Assembly: GCA_905331475.1 (NCBI GenBank)
Contig: CAJNYU010000512.1
Coordinates: 186,001 to 250,000, forward strand
DNA: 64,000 bases
Source: Rotaria socialis
Taxonomy: Eukaryota; Rotifera; Eurotatoria; Philodinida; Philodinidae
Reading direction: 5' to 3'
Position numbers and translations under genes: made by a program. The notes beneath the pieces are model-generated. The model did no database searches. It was given only the letters and a program-made list of their open reading frames with translations, and had not been told where the DNA came from. Every line of letters begins with the position of its first letter. Position 1 is the first letter of the stretch. Positions 40,250 through 51,400 of this stretch are shown here, piece after piece.

Positions 40250-41491
40250 TGTATATATAGAAATACACAGTATGTAAAAATAGGATTTCAACACTCCCTA
40301 CGCCAATCTTGTAAATTGAATTTCATATTTAAGGAAAACGATTTTCTTGACTTTCATTACATCATTCGATAGCTCAGATTCTCTACTTTATTCTACAATT
40401 AAATTGTTTCTCTTGAAATATATCTTCAATGGATTTTCAAGAAGCCCCTTGATTTTCTGCGCAAAGCCTTTATTTAGACACTTGTATTATTTCTTTTCTA
40501 GAACGTTAATTCCAAAGTAACAAATTTGAAAAATAGCTCATTCCATAGAGGAAAAAAACTGCTTCGAATGATGTTCTTCATTTGGAAAATGTTTAAACAA
40601 AAGCGAAAATGAATTGCTAAATACTACTAGTTTAGTTTATAAGCCATTCATTAATCTTGATTTTTCAGTCACAAGATAAGCTCAAACACGCTCTTTAAAA
40701 AAGTCATCGATGTATATAATTAAATTCTCTTTAAGATGATGTATCTGAATCTGTGCTACATATTTTCCTTCCAGTTGCTAGCACCCTTTCGTTTCACGTG
40801 CGCATTCAAGCATGGAGAGAAAAAAAGTAACTTTTTCTCGTCTTGGTGCTTGCTATAGAATATTGAAATAAGTTTACTCGTGATTAGTACGTTTATTTCG
40901 AAACAAAAAAAAATTCCTTTTTTCTCTCCATGCTTAAATGCACGCGTGAAATGAAAGGGTGCTAGCAACTGGAAGGAAAATATTTAGCACAGATTCAGAT
41001 ACATCATCTTGAAGAGAATTTAATTATTTACATCGATGACTATTTTAAAGAGCGTGTTTGAGTTTATCTTGTGACTGAAAAATCACGATTAATGAATGGC
41101 TTATAAACTAAACTAGTAGTATTTAGCAATTCGTTTTCGCTTTTGTTTAAACATTTTCCAAACGAAGAACATCATTCGAAGCAGTTTTTTTCCTCTATGG
41201 AATGAGCTATTTTTCAAATGTGTTACTTTGGAATTAACGTTCTAGAAAAGAAATAATACAAGTGTCTAAATAAAGGCTTTGCGTAGAAAATCAAGGGGCT
41301 TCTTGAAAATCCATTGAAGATATATTTCAAGAGAAACAATTTAATTGTAGAATAAAGTAGAGAATCTGAGCTATCGAATGATGTAATGAAAGTCAAGAAA
41401 ATCGTTTTCCTTAAATATGAAATTCAATTTACAAGATTGGTGTAGTGAGTGCCGAAATCGTTTTTTTACATACTGTGTATTTCTATATATA
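40250..41491. repeat. 1.24-kb palindrome with 576-bp arms
   Basis: The left arm (about 40250-40827) and right arm (about 40916-41491) are reverse complements with only scattered mismatches along their whole length. Examples are GTTGCTAGCACCCTTTCGTT against its complement at 40947-40966, and TCTACTTTATTCTACAATTA against 41346-41365. About 88 bp of unique sequence lies between. The outer ends are TATATATAGAAATACACAG and its complement. A possible 5-bp duplication AATGA flanks them (40245-40249, 41492-41496), but AT-rich context makes this weak. No gene is carried. It is either a fold-back/MITE-type transposon or a recent inverted duplication between the two insulin-like genes. Confidence 0.9.
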
Positions 41492-41672
41492 AATGAACTT
41501 TTTTTTAGTGTATTGATTTCATTTTGTACATATATGAAGAAGAGAGACCACACGAACATAAGATTATATGGAATCGATGAATCTTGTGACAATACAGAAA
41601 ACTGAAAATAAAAGTTTCAATAAGGCTTTAATGATTGGTTCGTCTTCTTTTTTCGTGCTTTCTATTCTTTTT

Positions 41673-42319
41673 TCACGAATTTAAAGGACAATATTGAATT
41701 AATTCAGAAACTGTACACGCACTGTTACAACATTCACGGTAATATGATTTATCTATAATATTAATTAAACCATCTTCTGTTTGTTGTCGTTTCGATACTT
41801 TGTTGCTGTCATAACTTTGTTCAGCATATGAGCACACAATATTGAGAATTTGACGCAACAGTTGTGAACCACATGAGACCATATATGCTCGATTTAATCG
41901 ACAATCTTCAGCTTTAAACCATTTATTTTTTATTTTGATTATTTCGCCCTCAGTTAATATATTTTGTTTGCCGCCATTGCCATTTAATTCGACCGTACAT
42001 TGACCTAAATATGTATATATTATTACAGTCGATATTATCTTTCTTGATTTTTATCTAAGTAGAAAAACCTTTTTTTCGCTTAAAAATATTTTAATCTCCG
42101 CTTATTGTATTTAAAGAAATAGATGAAATAGTTGATAGGCTAAATGTTTCAATAAGTTGACAACCTACCATGATTAGAAACACGTTGCGTATATGTTGTA
42201 CCAACACTTTTTAGTGTATATTGTTTTCCATCAACATTTTTTTCACTGTCTTTTAAATCCGTAGCTGTACTGATAACTAATGATAAACAGCAAACTAAGC
42301 AAAGAGAAGTCGTGAACAT
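41673..42319 (-). CDS. Insulin-like peptide precursor 2
   Basis: Two exons (42169-42319 and 41673-42004) give a 160-aa secreted precursor. The signal peptide is MFTTSLCLVCCLSLVISTAT. The B-like segment is VSCGSQLLRQILNIVC (Cys95 to Cys108, 12 residues between, one more than usual). The A-like segment is RECCNSACTVSELIQYC with the standard CC-X3-C-X8-C spacing. The linker contains a dibasic site (SKRQQ). The segment before the B chain matches precursor 1 (GQCTVELNG ... ILTEGEIIKIK ... AEDC) and supplies the same two extra cysteines, Cys53 and Cys85. The intron falls inside the codon before Gln-Cys53, a site that is intronless in precursor 1. The two genes are probably old tandem duplicates. 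Confidence 0.87.
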
Positions 42320-42698
42320 GTTGTTGTTTGTTTTGCTATGCGGAAGAAAATGAAAAGAAATAGAAACGAAGGATGAATCTATAAAATGCTAGTGTTATGA
42401 TAGAAAGAAAGGAAAATTCTTAGAAGAAAAATGCTTAATAAAGATTGCATGACCAATGCGTTTGAAAGATGATGTAGAACATTGAGAAAGCCAATTACAT
42501 CCGATTATTCTTGGCATCCATTGTATCAAAGATTCCCCTCTTCCCTTCATTCACTTTCATGTTTTCATTTCCGTATGACGGATTAGTGAAGATCTTTAAG
42601 TGGGACAGATTTATTTTAAGACAAATTTCAATAAGACAAATAAATAAATCATCCATAAATAACAAAAGAAAAATAATTCATATACATATGATTTCTTT
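42320..42698. other. Intergenic between insulin-like gene 2 and PAAT-like gene
   Basis: Holds the presumed promoter of the insulin-like gene (its start is at 42319) and the 3' end of the next minus-strand gene. No motif could be assigned. Confidence 0.4.
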
Positions 42699-44994
42699 TT
42701 ATCTTATCAAGCTAGTTAGTTTTTGTTCAAGACAATTAAAGCGATCATCAATATATTGTTGAAGTTGTGAGAACCGTTGGTCTATATTTGTTTGTAAACG
42801 ACTTTCCAATGCATTTAATTCTTGTTTCATATTGTCATTGTCTTCATTGGTAGAAATTTTCAGTTCGTCATTCAAAGTTTTAATTTCCTTGAGTATAGGC
42901 GTAGAAACTTCAGGTGCTAACTGTCTGAAACCAAACCAATAGAATGATTAAGATATCAAACAGTAAAAAACAAATAGCTGAGTTCATGTGGCATAATATG
43001 AGACTATACATTGCTAGTTTATTCCTAATACTATTGATTGATCAAACATAATATTTACGGTTAGGTTAAAAATAATAATTTCCGGAGTATTGTTTACATA
43101 AGTATTTATACCATAGAAAAACTGTTTCATTTTGTACTTCAAATGACAATAGATAATCTTCTTAGAGAAAATTTACTTGAATAAAATATACCTACTTCCC
43201 CCTAATATCTTTTTGATTAAGTTTTTAGTCTATAGAACGTAATAATTATTTTTAATTAATACGGCAGACATGAATATTTTCATTCAAATATGCATCTTAT
43301 AATACTATGTGATTTAATTTCATGTGGCTAATCATCTGTTAGATTTAATCAGATAAATCTGAGATCGGAAAAGCTCCTTACTTCAATGCCATAGCTGATT
43401 AAAGTGGAAAGACCCTTTTTTACAGTAGGAAAACAAAATTACTATTTCACGCCTATAAAAAAGAATAAAGAATGAGATTTTTGATTTTCTTCTTAATTAT
43501 TCATATAGACACAAAGCTTCAATTTTTAAAATAGTTAACAAATTTATTTCGTACTTTGCATTAGCTGATGCGTTATTATTCATTCCTAAAAAAGAAAATG
43601 CTATATAATTATAGATACTAAAAGAACTAATGAATATTCTAACCTTTCATCATGAACATGAGTTGAGCTAAATTTAAATCTTGCGACGAAGTTTCTTTCG
43701 TACGTCTTTGTTCTTGTGTATGTTGAAGATTATTCATAAACTGACGGGCGTTGGAAGATAAATTTGTTTCATCAATCATTGAACGTACACGATTGAAATC
43801 AAATGGTAAATTCATCAGTGGTATCGATTGTGCAGTAGCTTTTACTTTAGTTAAATTTATTTGTAAACAATACACTACTAATTGTGTTATATCAGCAAGT
43901 TTTAAATACTAATTAGACAAAATCAATTCATAATAAGAAAACTCAAAAATATTCTATTCGTCATACTTTCAATGTCAATGATTTATGAATTTGATTGAAT
44001 TCAAAATTTGATTCATATATTGACTCACTATCAAGTTCAGTTATACGTGAACCTTGAGAACTACCAATATATTCTTGATCATAAAACTAATAAAAATCAA
44101 GCATGAGAAAATAGTATGATATGAAAACTAAAGTGTTTATCACTTCAATGTGTCTAGCATTTGATAAAACTTGAATGGAAATAATACGATATTCAGCTGG
44201 TTGAAGAACACTTAATATAATAATTGGATCTTCTCTTTCGTCTGTTTGATTTGATCGAAGAATAACACTTGTAATATTCTCATCGGATGGATTAGTTTTT
44301 CTAGACAGAATTATTAAAAAATTTGAAAGATTTTCTTTATTCTATTGAATTTTTTTTGCACATATATTAATTGATGTAGGCTCTTTTGTTTTGAAAATTT
44401 TACTTGATACGATTTCCAGTAAGAAAATAAAACAGCTCATTTCAAGAATTTATGCATGATTTCACAACAATAAAGAAGAATAAAAATAAATTGCGGGGTT
44501 CCAATGAGTAGAAAACTGTTATTAACCTGTATACATTGTAACTCATTAAAAAATATCATACCTCTTTTACTCATGGTAAAGCTACATAATAAGTTATACT
44601 CAAATATCCTTGAAATTAGTAATAAAAAAAAATATTTTTTTAGGGGCTCTCCCCAATTAGATATTCGTTAATAAAAATATTTAATAAAGTATTTTAATGA
44701 GAAAATCATAAGAGCTATGCGGAGAATATATATCATGTGGAAGAATTTATTTGGAAGAATAGTTTAGTATTTAACATGATTCATGTCGTTTCTCTAAATA
44801 AAATATTACACTCCTGGCGTAACTATGAAAAAACATGGAAAAACCAACCTAGTATTAATGTCATCATTAGTATCTTCTTGTTTATCCATCATCGTTGACT
44901 GCTGTGTTTCCTCAATACTAACATCACAAATAAGATCAAGTGATAGTGAATTCAACGATGGCCAATTTGATCGAACTGATATATATTCAGCCAT
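42699..44994 (-). CDS. PAAT-like (C10orf88 family) protein, tentative
   Basis: Several exons from ATG at 44992-44994 to TAA at 42699-42701. The N-terminal part reads EYISVRSNWPSLNSLSLDLI. A beta-rich module follows with EDPIIILSVLQPAEYRIISI, QVLSNARHIEVFYDQEYIGS and SQGSRITELD. A middle helical part reads SIPLMNLPFDFNRVRSMI and NLAQLMFMMK. The C-terminal coiled coil is ELNALESRLQTNIDQRFSQL then QYIDDRFNCLEQKLTSLI. The 'ARHIEVFYDQEYIGSSQG' block and the C-terminal coiled coil recall vertebrate PAAT, an ATPase linked to mitochondrial ABC transporters, but I am matching from memory. No P-loop was identified. The ATG directly follows CACTCTAG, a trans-splice-like acceptor, 476 nt after the Vav stop. 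Confidence 0.5.
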
Positions 44995-45470
44995 CTAGAG
45001 TGATTTTTTTTAAACATAATTGTTTTCTGGTCAACATAGTTTCCTTCATTTCGTTTATTAGCGAAAACAAAAAGACATGATGATTTTCTGATTTGTTTTT
45101 TTTTAATTGAATAGAAAGTAAAAAAATAAAGAGTAACAAAATGTGCATAAATGAACGATAAGAAAATTTTTTTTTGAAGACGCGTTAGAGGAAAAAGAAC
45201 AGTTTTATCTAATAGCCACGCACACGCACACGCACACACACATACAAGAAAAAATTGATAATCTAATGGTTTTAAACTATCGCACGTTTTATTTTTTTAT
45301 TTTTTTCATATTGCTTGATAAAGAACAATTCGTAAAACAAACAAACAAACAAAAAAATGTTTCACTGTTTTCTTATTATTTGCTCGTTGAGTTTATAGTA
45401 AAGAATAAATAAAGCGAAAAAAAAGTAAATCAAGATTTTATTTTATCAATAAAATAAATATGATGAAAAG
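44995..45470. other. Spacer between Vav stop and PAAT-like start, with CA repeat
   Basis: Contains a short (CA/CG)n run at 45217-45243, poly-A/T stretches and AAAC repeats at 45330-45352. The acceptor-like CACTCTAG next to the PAAT-like ATG leaves open that both genes share a transcript, although 476 nt is long for that. Confidence 0.45.
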
Positions 45471-48400
45471 TTACAGAGTGCCCGGTAGAAGTAGCATATC
45501 ATGACTACATACAAGTGCTATCGGATATACCAACGGGCTTTTAACTGGAGGAAATCGATCTTCAAGCGAATGTGTTTGATAATATTGAACTAATGACTAA
45601 ATTAAACAAAGAGGTATGCTTATTAGTATCGATTTTTATTTTCTTACTTGTAAACTGTCAAACAGCAGACTATCAACTAGATAATGTTTAACAGAGCCAT
45701 CAATTTCTTGAGTATATATTCGAATATGATAGACTTCATCATTATGTCTAAATATAATTGATAATATTTTATTATTAAGAAATTAATAATCTATTCATCT
45801 TTTGTTGTTTTGTTTTATTGGCACAAGATCTTGTTTTTCCTCAACGTGGAACGATCAACTCGCAGTATTTAAAGAAAAACCCTTCTGGGCATTCATTGAA
45901 GAAGGTGTAAAGTAGCACAGATATTAACATCAAAACTTGCGTATAAATTTGATGAAATAAAACTATGCAATACAGTTATAATGAATAAAAATAGTTGTAG
46001 TACTTTCGGTATCTTGTAATGAAATGGAAAATAGCTTATTTCAACATCGCATTGATCGAAGACAAGGAGTAAAATTTAAACATACTTATATGTCTTTTAT
46101 ATAACCCCATTAAAGCTATATCTATGACGAATATGTAAATAATCAGTTAATTAGTTCCCTTAGCCGTGCTATATTTGCTGTCAGGGATCAATTTATACTC
46201 TGTAGCTATTTTAATCTCTGTTTAGTATGTTGTACTTTAGTTAATTTCATTTTTACAAGTACTACTGCGTTCTTAGTCAAGAGAAAAAAAATGTTATCTT
46301 TTTTATTTTTTGTTATTTAAAATTGTTTTAAAAGAATATTTAAGAGGCTTTGTATGCTTTTTTTTGGATCTTTACATCGAGAGACTAACACCGATGTTCT
46401 TTTTGGCATATTGATGCTTACTTTATCGATATAGCGTGTCCTTCATTTTTTCCTTGTTTTCGCACAAGAAATGTATTATTTGGCACAGCTTCGTTTCTTA
46501 ATATATCTTCTGCTTGATGTCGACTGATATCAAGATACCTAAACAGAGAATAAAATTAATAACAATAAAATTATTTTCTAATATTAAAAAGTTAATACAA
46601 CACCATTAGAATTATTATTAAAATTAAAGCAAATGAAACTAATTAATTAAAAAAAAACATATTCTCCCTTTATATATAGTTAGTACATTATAAAAGTATA
46701 TGCTTTTAAGATTTGTTTTCTCTAATATTCAAACATTTGTTTTACCAATCGTATAGACCATTATTCGATAAGATTGGAACAAATGTCGGTGATAAATGTT
46801 TATTATCAAACGAAGATGATAACTGTAAAGTTCGATGTTTATATGAAATATTTTCAGGTGTTATTGCTGACGAAATAGATTTTGAACGTTGAATAGGTAT
46901 AGTATTATTATTTGTTGATGGCGGATTTGAATATGTATTTCCATATGGTGTACGCTTTGATGTAGGTGGACTATAGGCTTGGACAAGCGAACGAATAAAG
47001 GGAAAGTGATGTGCAAGCGTTGATGATATATTCGAACGCTGAAAATATGAAATCGAAAATATGAATGAAACCTACCAAGATTCACAATCACATACCAATG
47101 ATGATGTTTCAGCCTTTAAAAAAAAGGAAACAGAAAAGTTTATTATAGTTTAACAATAAAATCCATACGAGAGTCGTTGATTGACGTTGATTTGTTTTTG
47201 GCAAATCACCATCAATTGCACCAACTAGTGTTGCGGGAATAAGACCAATTTCATTTGATCGCAGATTTTTCACCTAAAAAATGTTTTATTGACAAGAAAA
47301 AAGAAGAAATCAACACGACTTACTTTCCACATATGTTCATCATCATCTTCAATTATTTCAAGTTCATCACCTTCATTAACTTTAATATGTCGATCATCAC
47401 ATCGATTGACGTTAGACTTATTATTATTATTATTATTATTGTTTATTGAACCATCATAATCATATAAAGCATAAACTCGATCTAAATTAGTATTTCAATT
47501 GAACTAGTTCGCGACAGGAAAACAAAATAATTTTGCGAATACATACTGTGATTATTAACATTAGATGCACTACTAAATGCACGGGGTAGTTCAATTGAAC
47601 CTCGATCAAAACTTCGAATACGTTCAAGTGAAGCTAAAATTCAAATAAGACGTTAGATAAAGTACTTCTATTTAACATGATCTTTTCAAGGATGACTGTC
47701 CGTCTATTTTTTGTGATTTCTAGACGCAGGATCATTGTATAAATTTTATTTTTGCCTAGTTTCTCCAAAATATTTTCCTGTAAATACTAGACATTTGTTG
47801 GTATTAGAATATCATTGCTTTTGTTTTAATCTCACGAGTGGGAAAATGCAAATATAGAAGATATGCTAAAAATACGTGTTCAGATAGATCGAAACAAACA
47901 GAGCACCACTATACTATTCTATTCTATTTTTTGTAAATAAGCTGATATGACAAAAACATGCAAATAATGTAGATTTTGGTTTCTCCTTACCCTTTTAAGA
48001 TTTGAAGTCAATTTTTGAATTCCGAAATGTAGTTAATAATTAGATATTACTTTAGACTACATGACGATAACAATTAGCCAAACATGAGAAGAAAAATAAT
48101 TAAAATACACAGTACCAAACAGAATAGCTTTAAGTAATTCTGCATATTCAATGCACAGATTATACTTGTTTAATAAGTGATCGTCACCCGATATGACAGC
48201 GTATTTTCAAAGGAAAACATGAAACAGAAAAGTAAGATAGCATCGGGAAAAAACACCTATTCTACTATGTAGATTTATTTATTTTCAATAAAACTTTTTC
48301 CCCAACCATAGTTCATTAATCGGATGTTTTCGCAAAACGATAAATCGCATTCGAGATTGATTTCAATTTATTATGTAGAATTTGTTGTGCTTAGTAAGAA

Positions 48401-51400
48401 AATCTCAAACAGACTGACGTCATTATATTATACTTTTTGATATAGGAGTAATTAAATCTTTTTATTAGCGAATTATCATTGTGTTCTTTCAATCGTGTTT
48501 AAAAGAGACTTAAAGGTTCAAAGTTTTCAGAAATGGATTATGAGCTCGGACGCAAACTTTCTGAGTTGCTTGATCAATATAACAATATCTTACTGAAAAA
48601 ATGGATTGAAGCAGCTATAACGCTTGTGAAAGTAAAGATTTTGTTTTAGAATTTGGTGTAATTTCAAAAAAGTTAACGTGATGATGTCAATTCTTATCTC
48701 AACAACAATTAGGCATTTGATGAGTTTTTCTCATCATAGAAAATATGTCGATATTTTTGCCACTATGAATAAACGGTTCCCACATTTTATTTTGTTGTTT
48801 TTGGGTTTCTTCTCATCATGATCATTGTAAAAAGACTGTTGATTAGAGAATTAAAATGATTTACGATAAGCTTTAGAAGGCTTTTCTTTGGGTGAGTCGA
48901 ATATTCAAACAGTTGAGTATCGTATGAAAATATTGGAATATGAGCTAGTGCATTCTATATATGTATATTGTCATCAATATTGTTTAGTGCTTAGTGAAAT
49001 CTAAATTTTGATTAGAAAAATTTATCATTACAAATACTGAAGAATTAAAATCTAAAATGTAATGAAGTCAAAAGTCATTACTAGGTTACAGAGAGATTAT
49101 CTCTATTTTAGGACGCATTTCTTGATCATTATTTTATATAATCTTTTAGAAATGCAATCGGGAAGTAGACAACATTACTGTGCGAACTGTGATGAGAAGA
49201 GGATATTAAGATCGAAATATATGTCTCTACGCGTCGACATTTGTGTTTTCGATTGTTCCAAAAACAAAAATCGATCTAATATTTTTCTATATATTAGATA
49301 TAGTTCTCTTCAACTCTATCACAAAAACTATTCTATGTATTGTATAATAAACTTTCAACTGAAACATGAGAAAAAACTATAAAGTATTTTTTTGTATTAT
49401 TCGAATATAATATTTTGTTCATTTAACACGAACAAAACTTCAATTCAATAGATTCAGTCAGACCTATTTTACTCAATTAAATTCCTATCTTCAGATTGAT
49501 TAAGAGTAAAACGAAAAAAACAAGCATGAAAACTATAGAATGTTCATTAACGAAATGTCTACCTCGATGAAAACAGGATCCCAATTTCTTTATACATTCT
49601 CGGTGGAGTTTCTTTTGGCATCTTGAACATTCATAACCTTGATAAAATATTCCACTACAATAAACACAAAATCTTTTACTTATGTTTATTAATTAGAATA
49701 TTGTTTACCATAAATATCGATTACATAGATCGCAACGTGGGTTTATTTCATCAAAAGATTTCATTTGAAAATAATGTCCATTTTCAAATAACTCGGGATT
49801 CGAGCATCGATCACTAAACATTTATAATAATGAACTTTTATCATTTTATTTCTTAATCATATTCTTACATAGCATCTCGTAAATGTTTGAGCCAATATGC
49901 GCGTTTCTCTTCAGTCTTCGCAACAAATCTATATTCATGCTTCATATTATCACGTAAAATAAATGGAAACTAAAAAATTTTAAAAACAAAAACAATTCAA
50001 CTTTTTTCTTAACCAAATAATTATCATTAAAAGTAAACCTCGCGTTTTGCAGTTTTTAATTCTTCTATTTGACATCCTTGAATAAATAGAGCTGCACGAA
50101 ACGTATATTTTTCTGAACCCTAAATAATAAAAAGTGAATTCAAGCGTAAAGAAATTCTTTTCGGCTTACTTTAACTTTGCATATTAACAGAACACGATCG
50201 AAAAGAAACACAGTTCTACAAGAATACACAACAAATTATACATAAATAAAGTATACTTTGAAGAAAGCAAAAGACCTGACCTTGTTGCACTTCGATGTCC
50301 ATCATCACTAACAGCAAATTGTTCATCAGCTATAAATCTACCATAACTACGTAAACATCTATCTGATGGTAGTTTGATATCACAGATTCTTTTTTCTATA
50401 TTATTAATAACTTTTAAATTATCATGTGCACGCTTTGATTCGTTTATATATTGATTAACATCCTTAATAAAAGTAAACAAATAAAAGCAAAACATTAATC
50501 GTAATTTTTATTTTTTACAATCATTAATTGTTCGGCTTTTTCTAATATTTGTCGTTTTGTATCACCATTTAGATCTGTTGTGGGGACATTCTTTTTCATT
50601 GTCTACAAAAAATTGAACAATACAAATGAGGTTTTTAGTTTTCTTTTCGAAAATTAATCGCTTTACGTGTAATAATAATGAATATTTAACAATGCGTTGA
50701 AACGGTAAAACAACTGTATCACGTAATTGAAATTTACCAAGTTCGCCTGCGGATAGACGACATTGCTAAAACAAATATAGAAATCGTTTTTTTTATTTGA
50801 AATATACTTAACAAAAAAAAAATTTACAATCAATTACTCAAGATGCCGGAAAAAAGTGTAACGAACAACGTACTTTAGACTTTCTTTTCTATAATTTAAG
50901 CATCTAGGTCAAATCTATATACTCGACTTTCAATAAATGATGGAGTTTTCTATCTGATTCATTGTTGTGACTCAATGATTCTAAAATCTAGGTCACGATT
51001 GATCTCAAGTCTCTGTGAACTTGACCAAAATTATTTTTTAAATAATACTAATTAAAAAAATTGACAAAACTAGTCAAACAGCCATAAAATTAAGATCAAA
51101 CAAAATTTATGCAAAATCACTTTTTTTGTTGACTACTTGTGATACTTTCAAAAGTTTAATCGAAAACAATAGTGTCATAACTCGCATTTTGTTGTGTATG
51201 AGATTGAATTTTTCAGAACAAATCCTTTCAGACATACAATCCATGAGATGAGATGATATCGAAAAATTCATGAACCATTGCAAATCAACATTCCTGTATT
51301 CCAGCTAATTGTTCGAAATGAATCAGAAATATGTTTTTTCTACAATGCTCCCCATCATGTCGCATGATTAACACCTCACATATCTGACTACTAATAATTT

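Noticed and set aside
40756..40968. 70-codon ORF spanning the palindrome centre
   Set aside because: It reads from one arm through the loop into the other, so its ends mirror each other. It is a product of the inverted repeat, not a gene.
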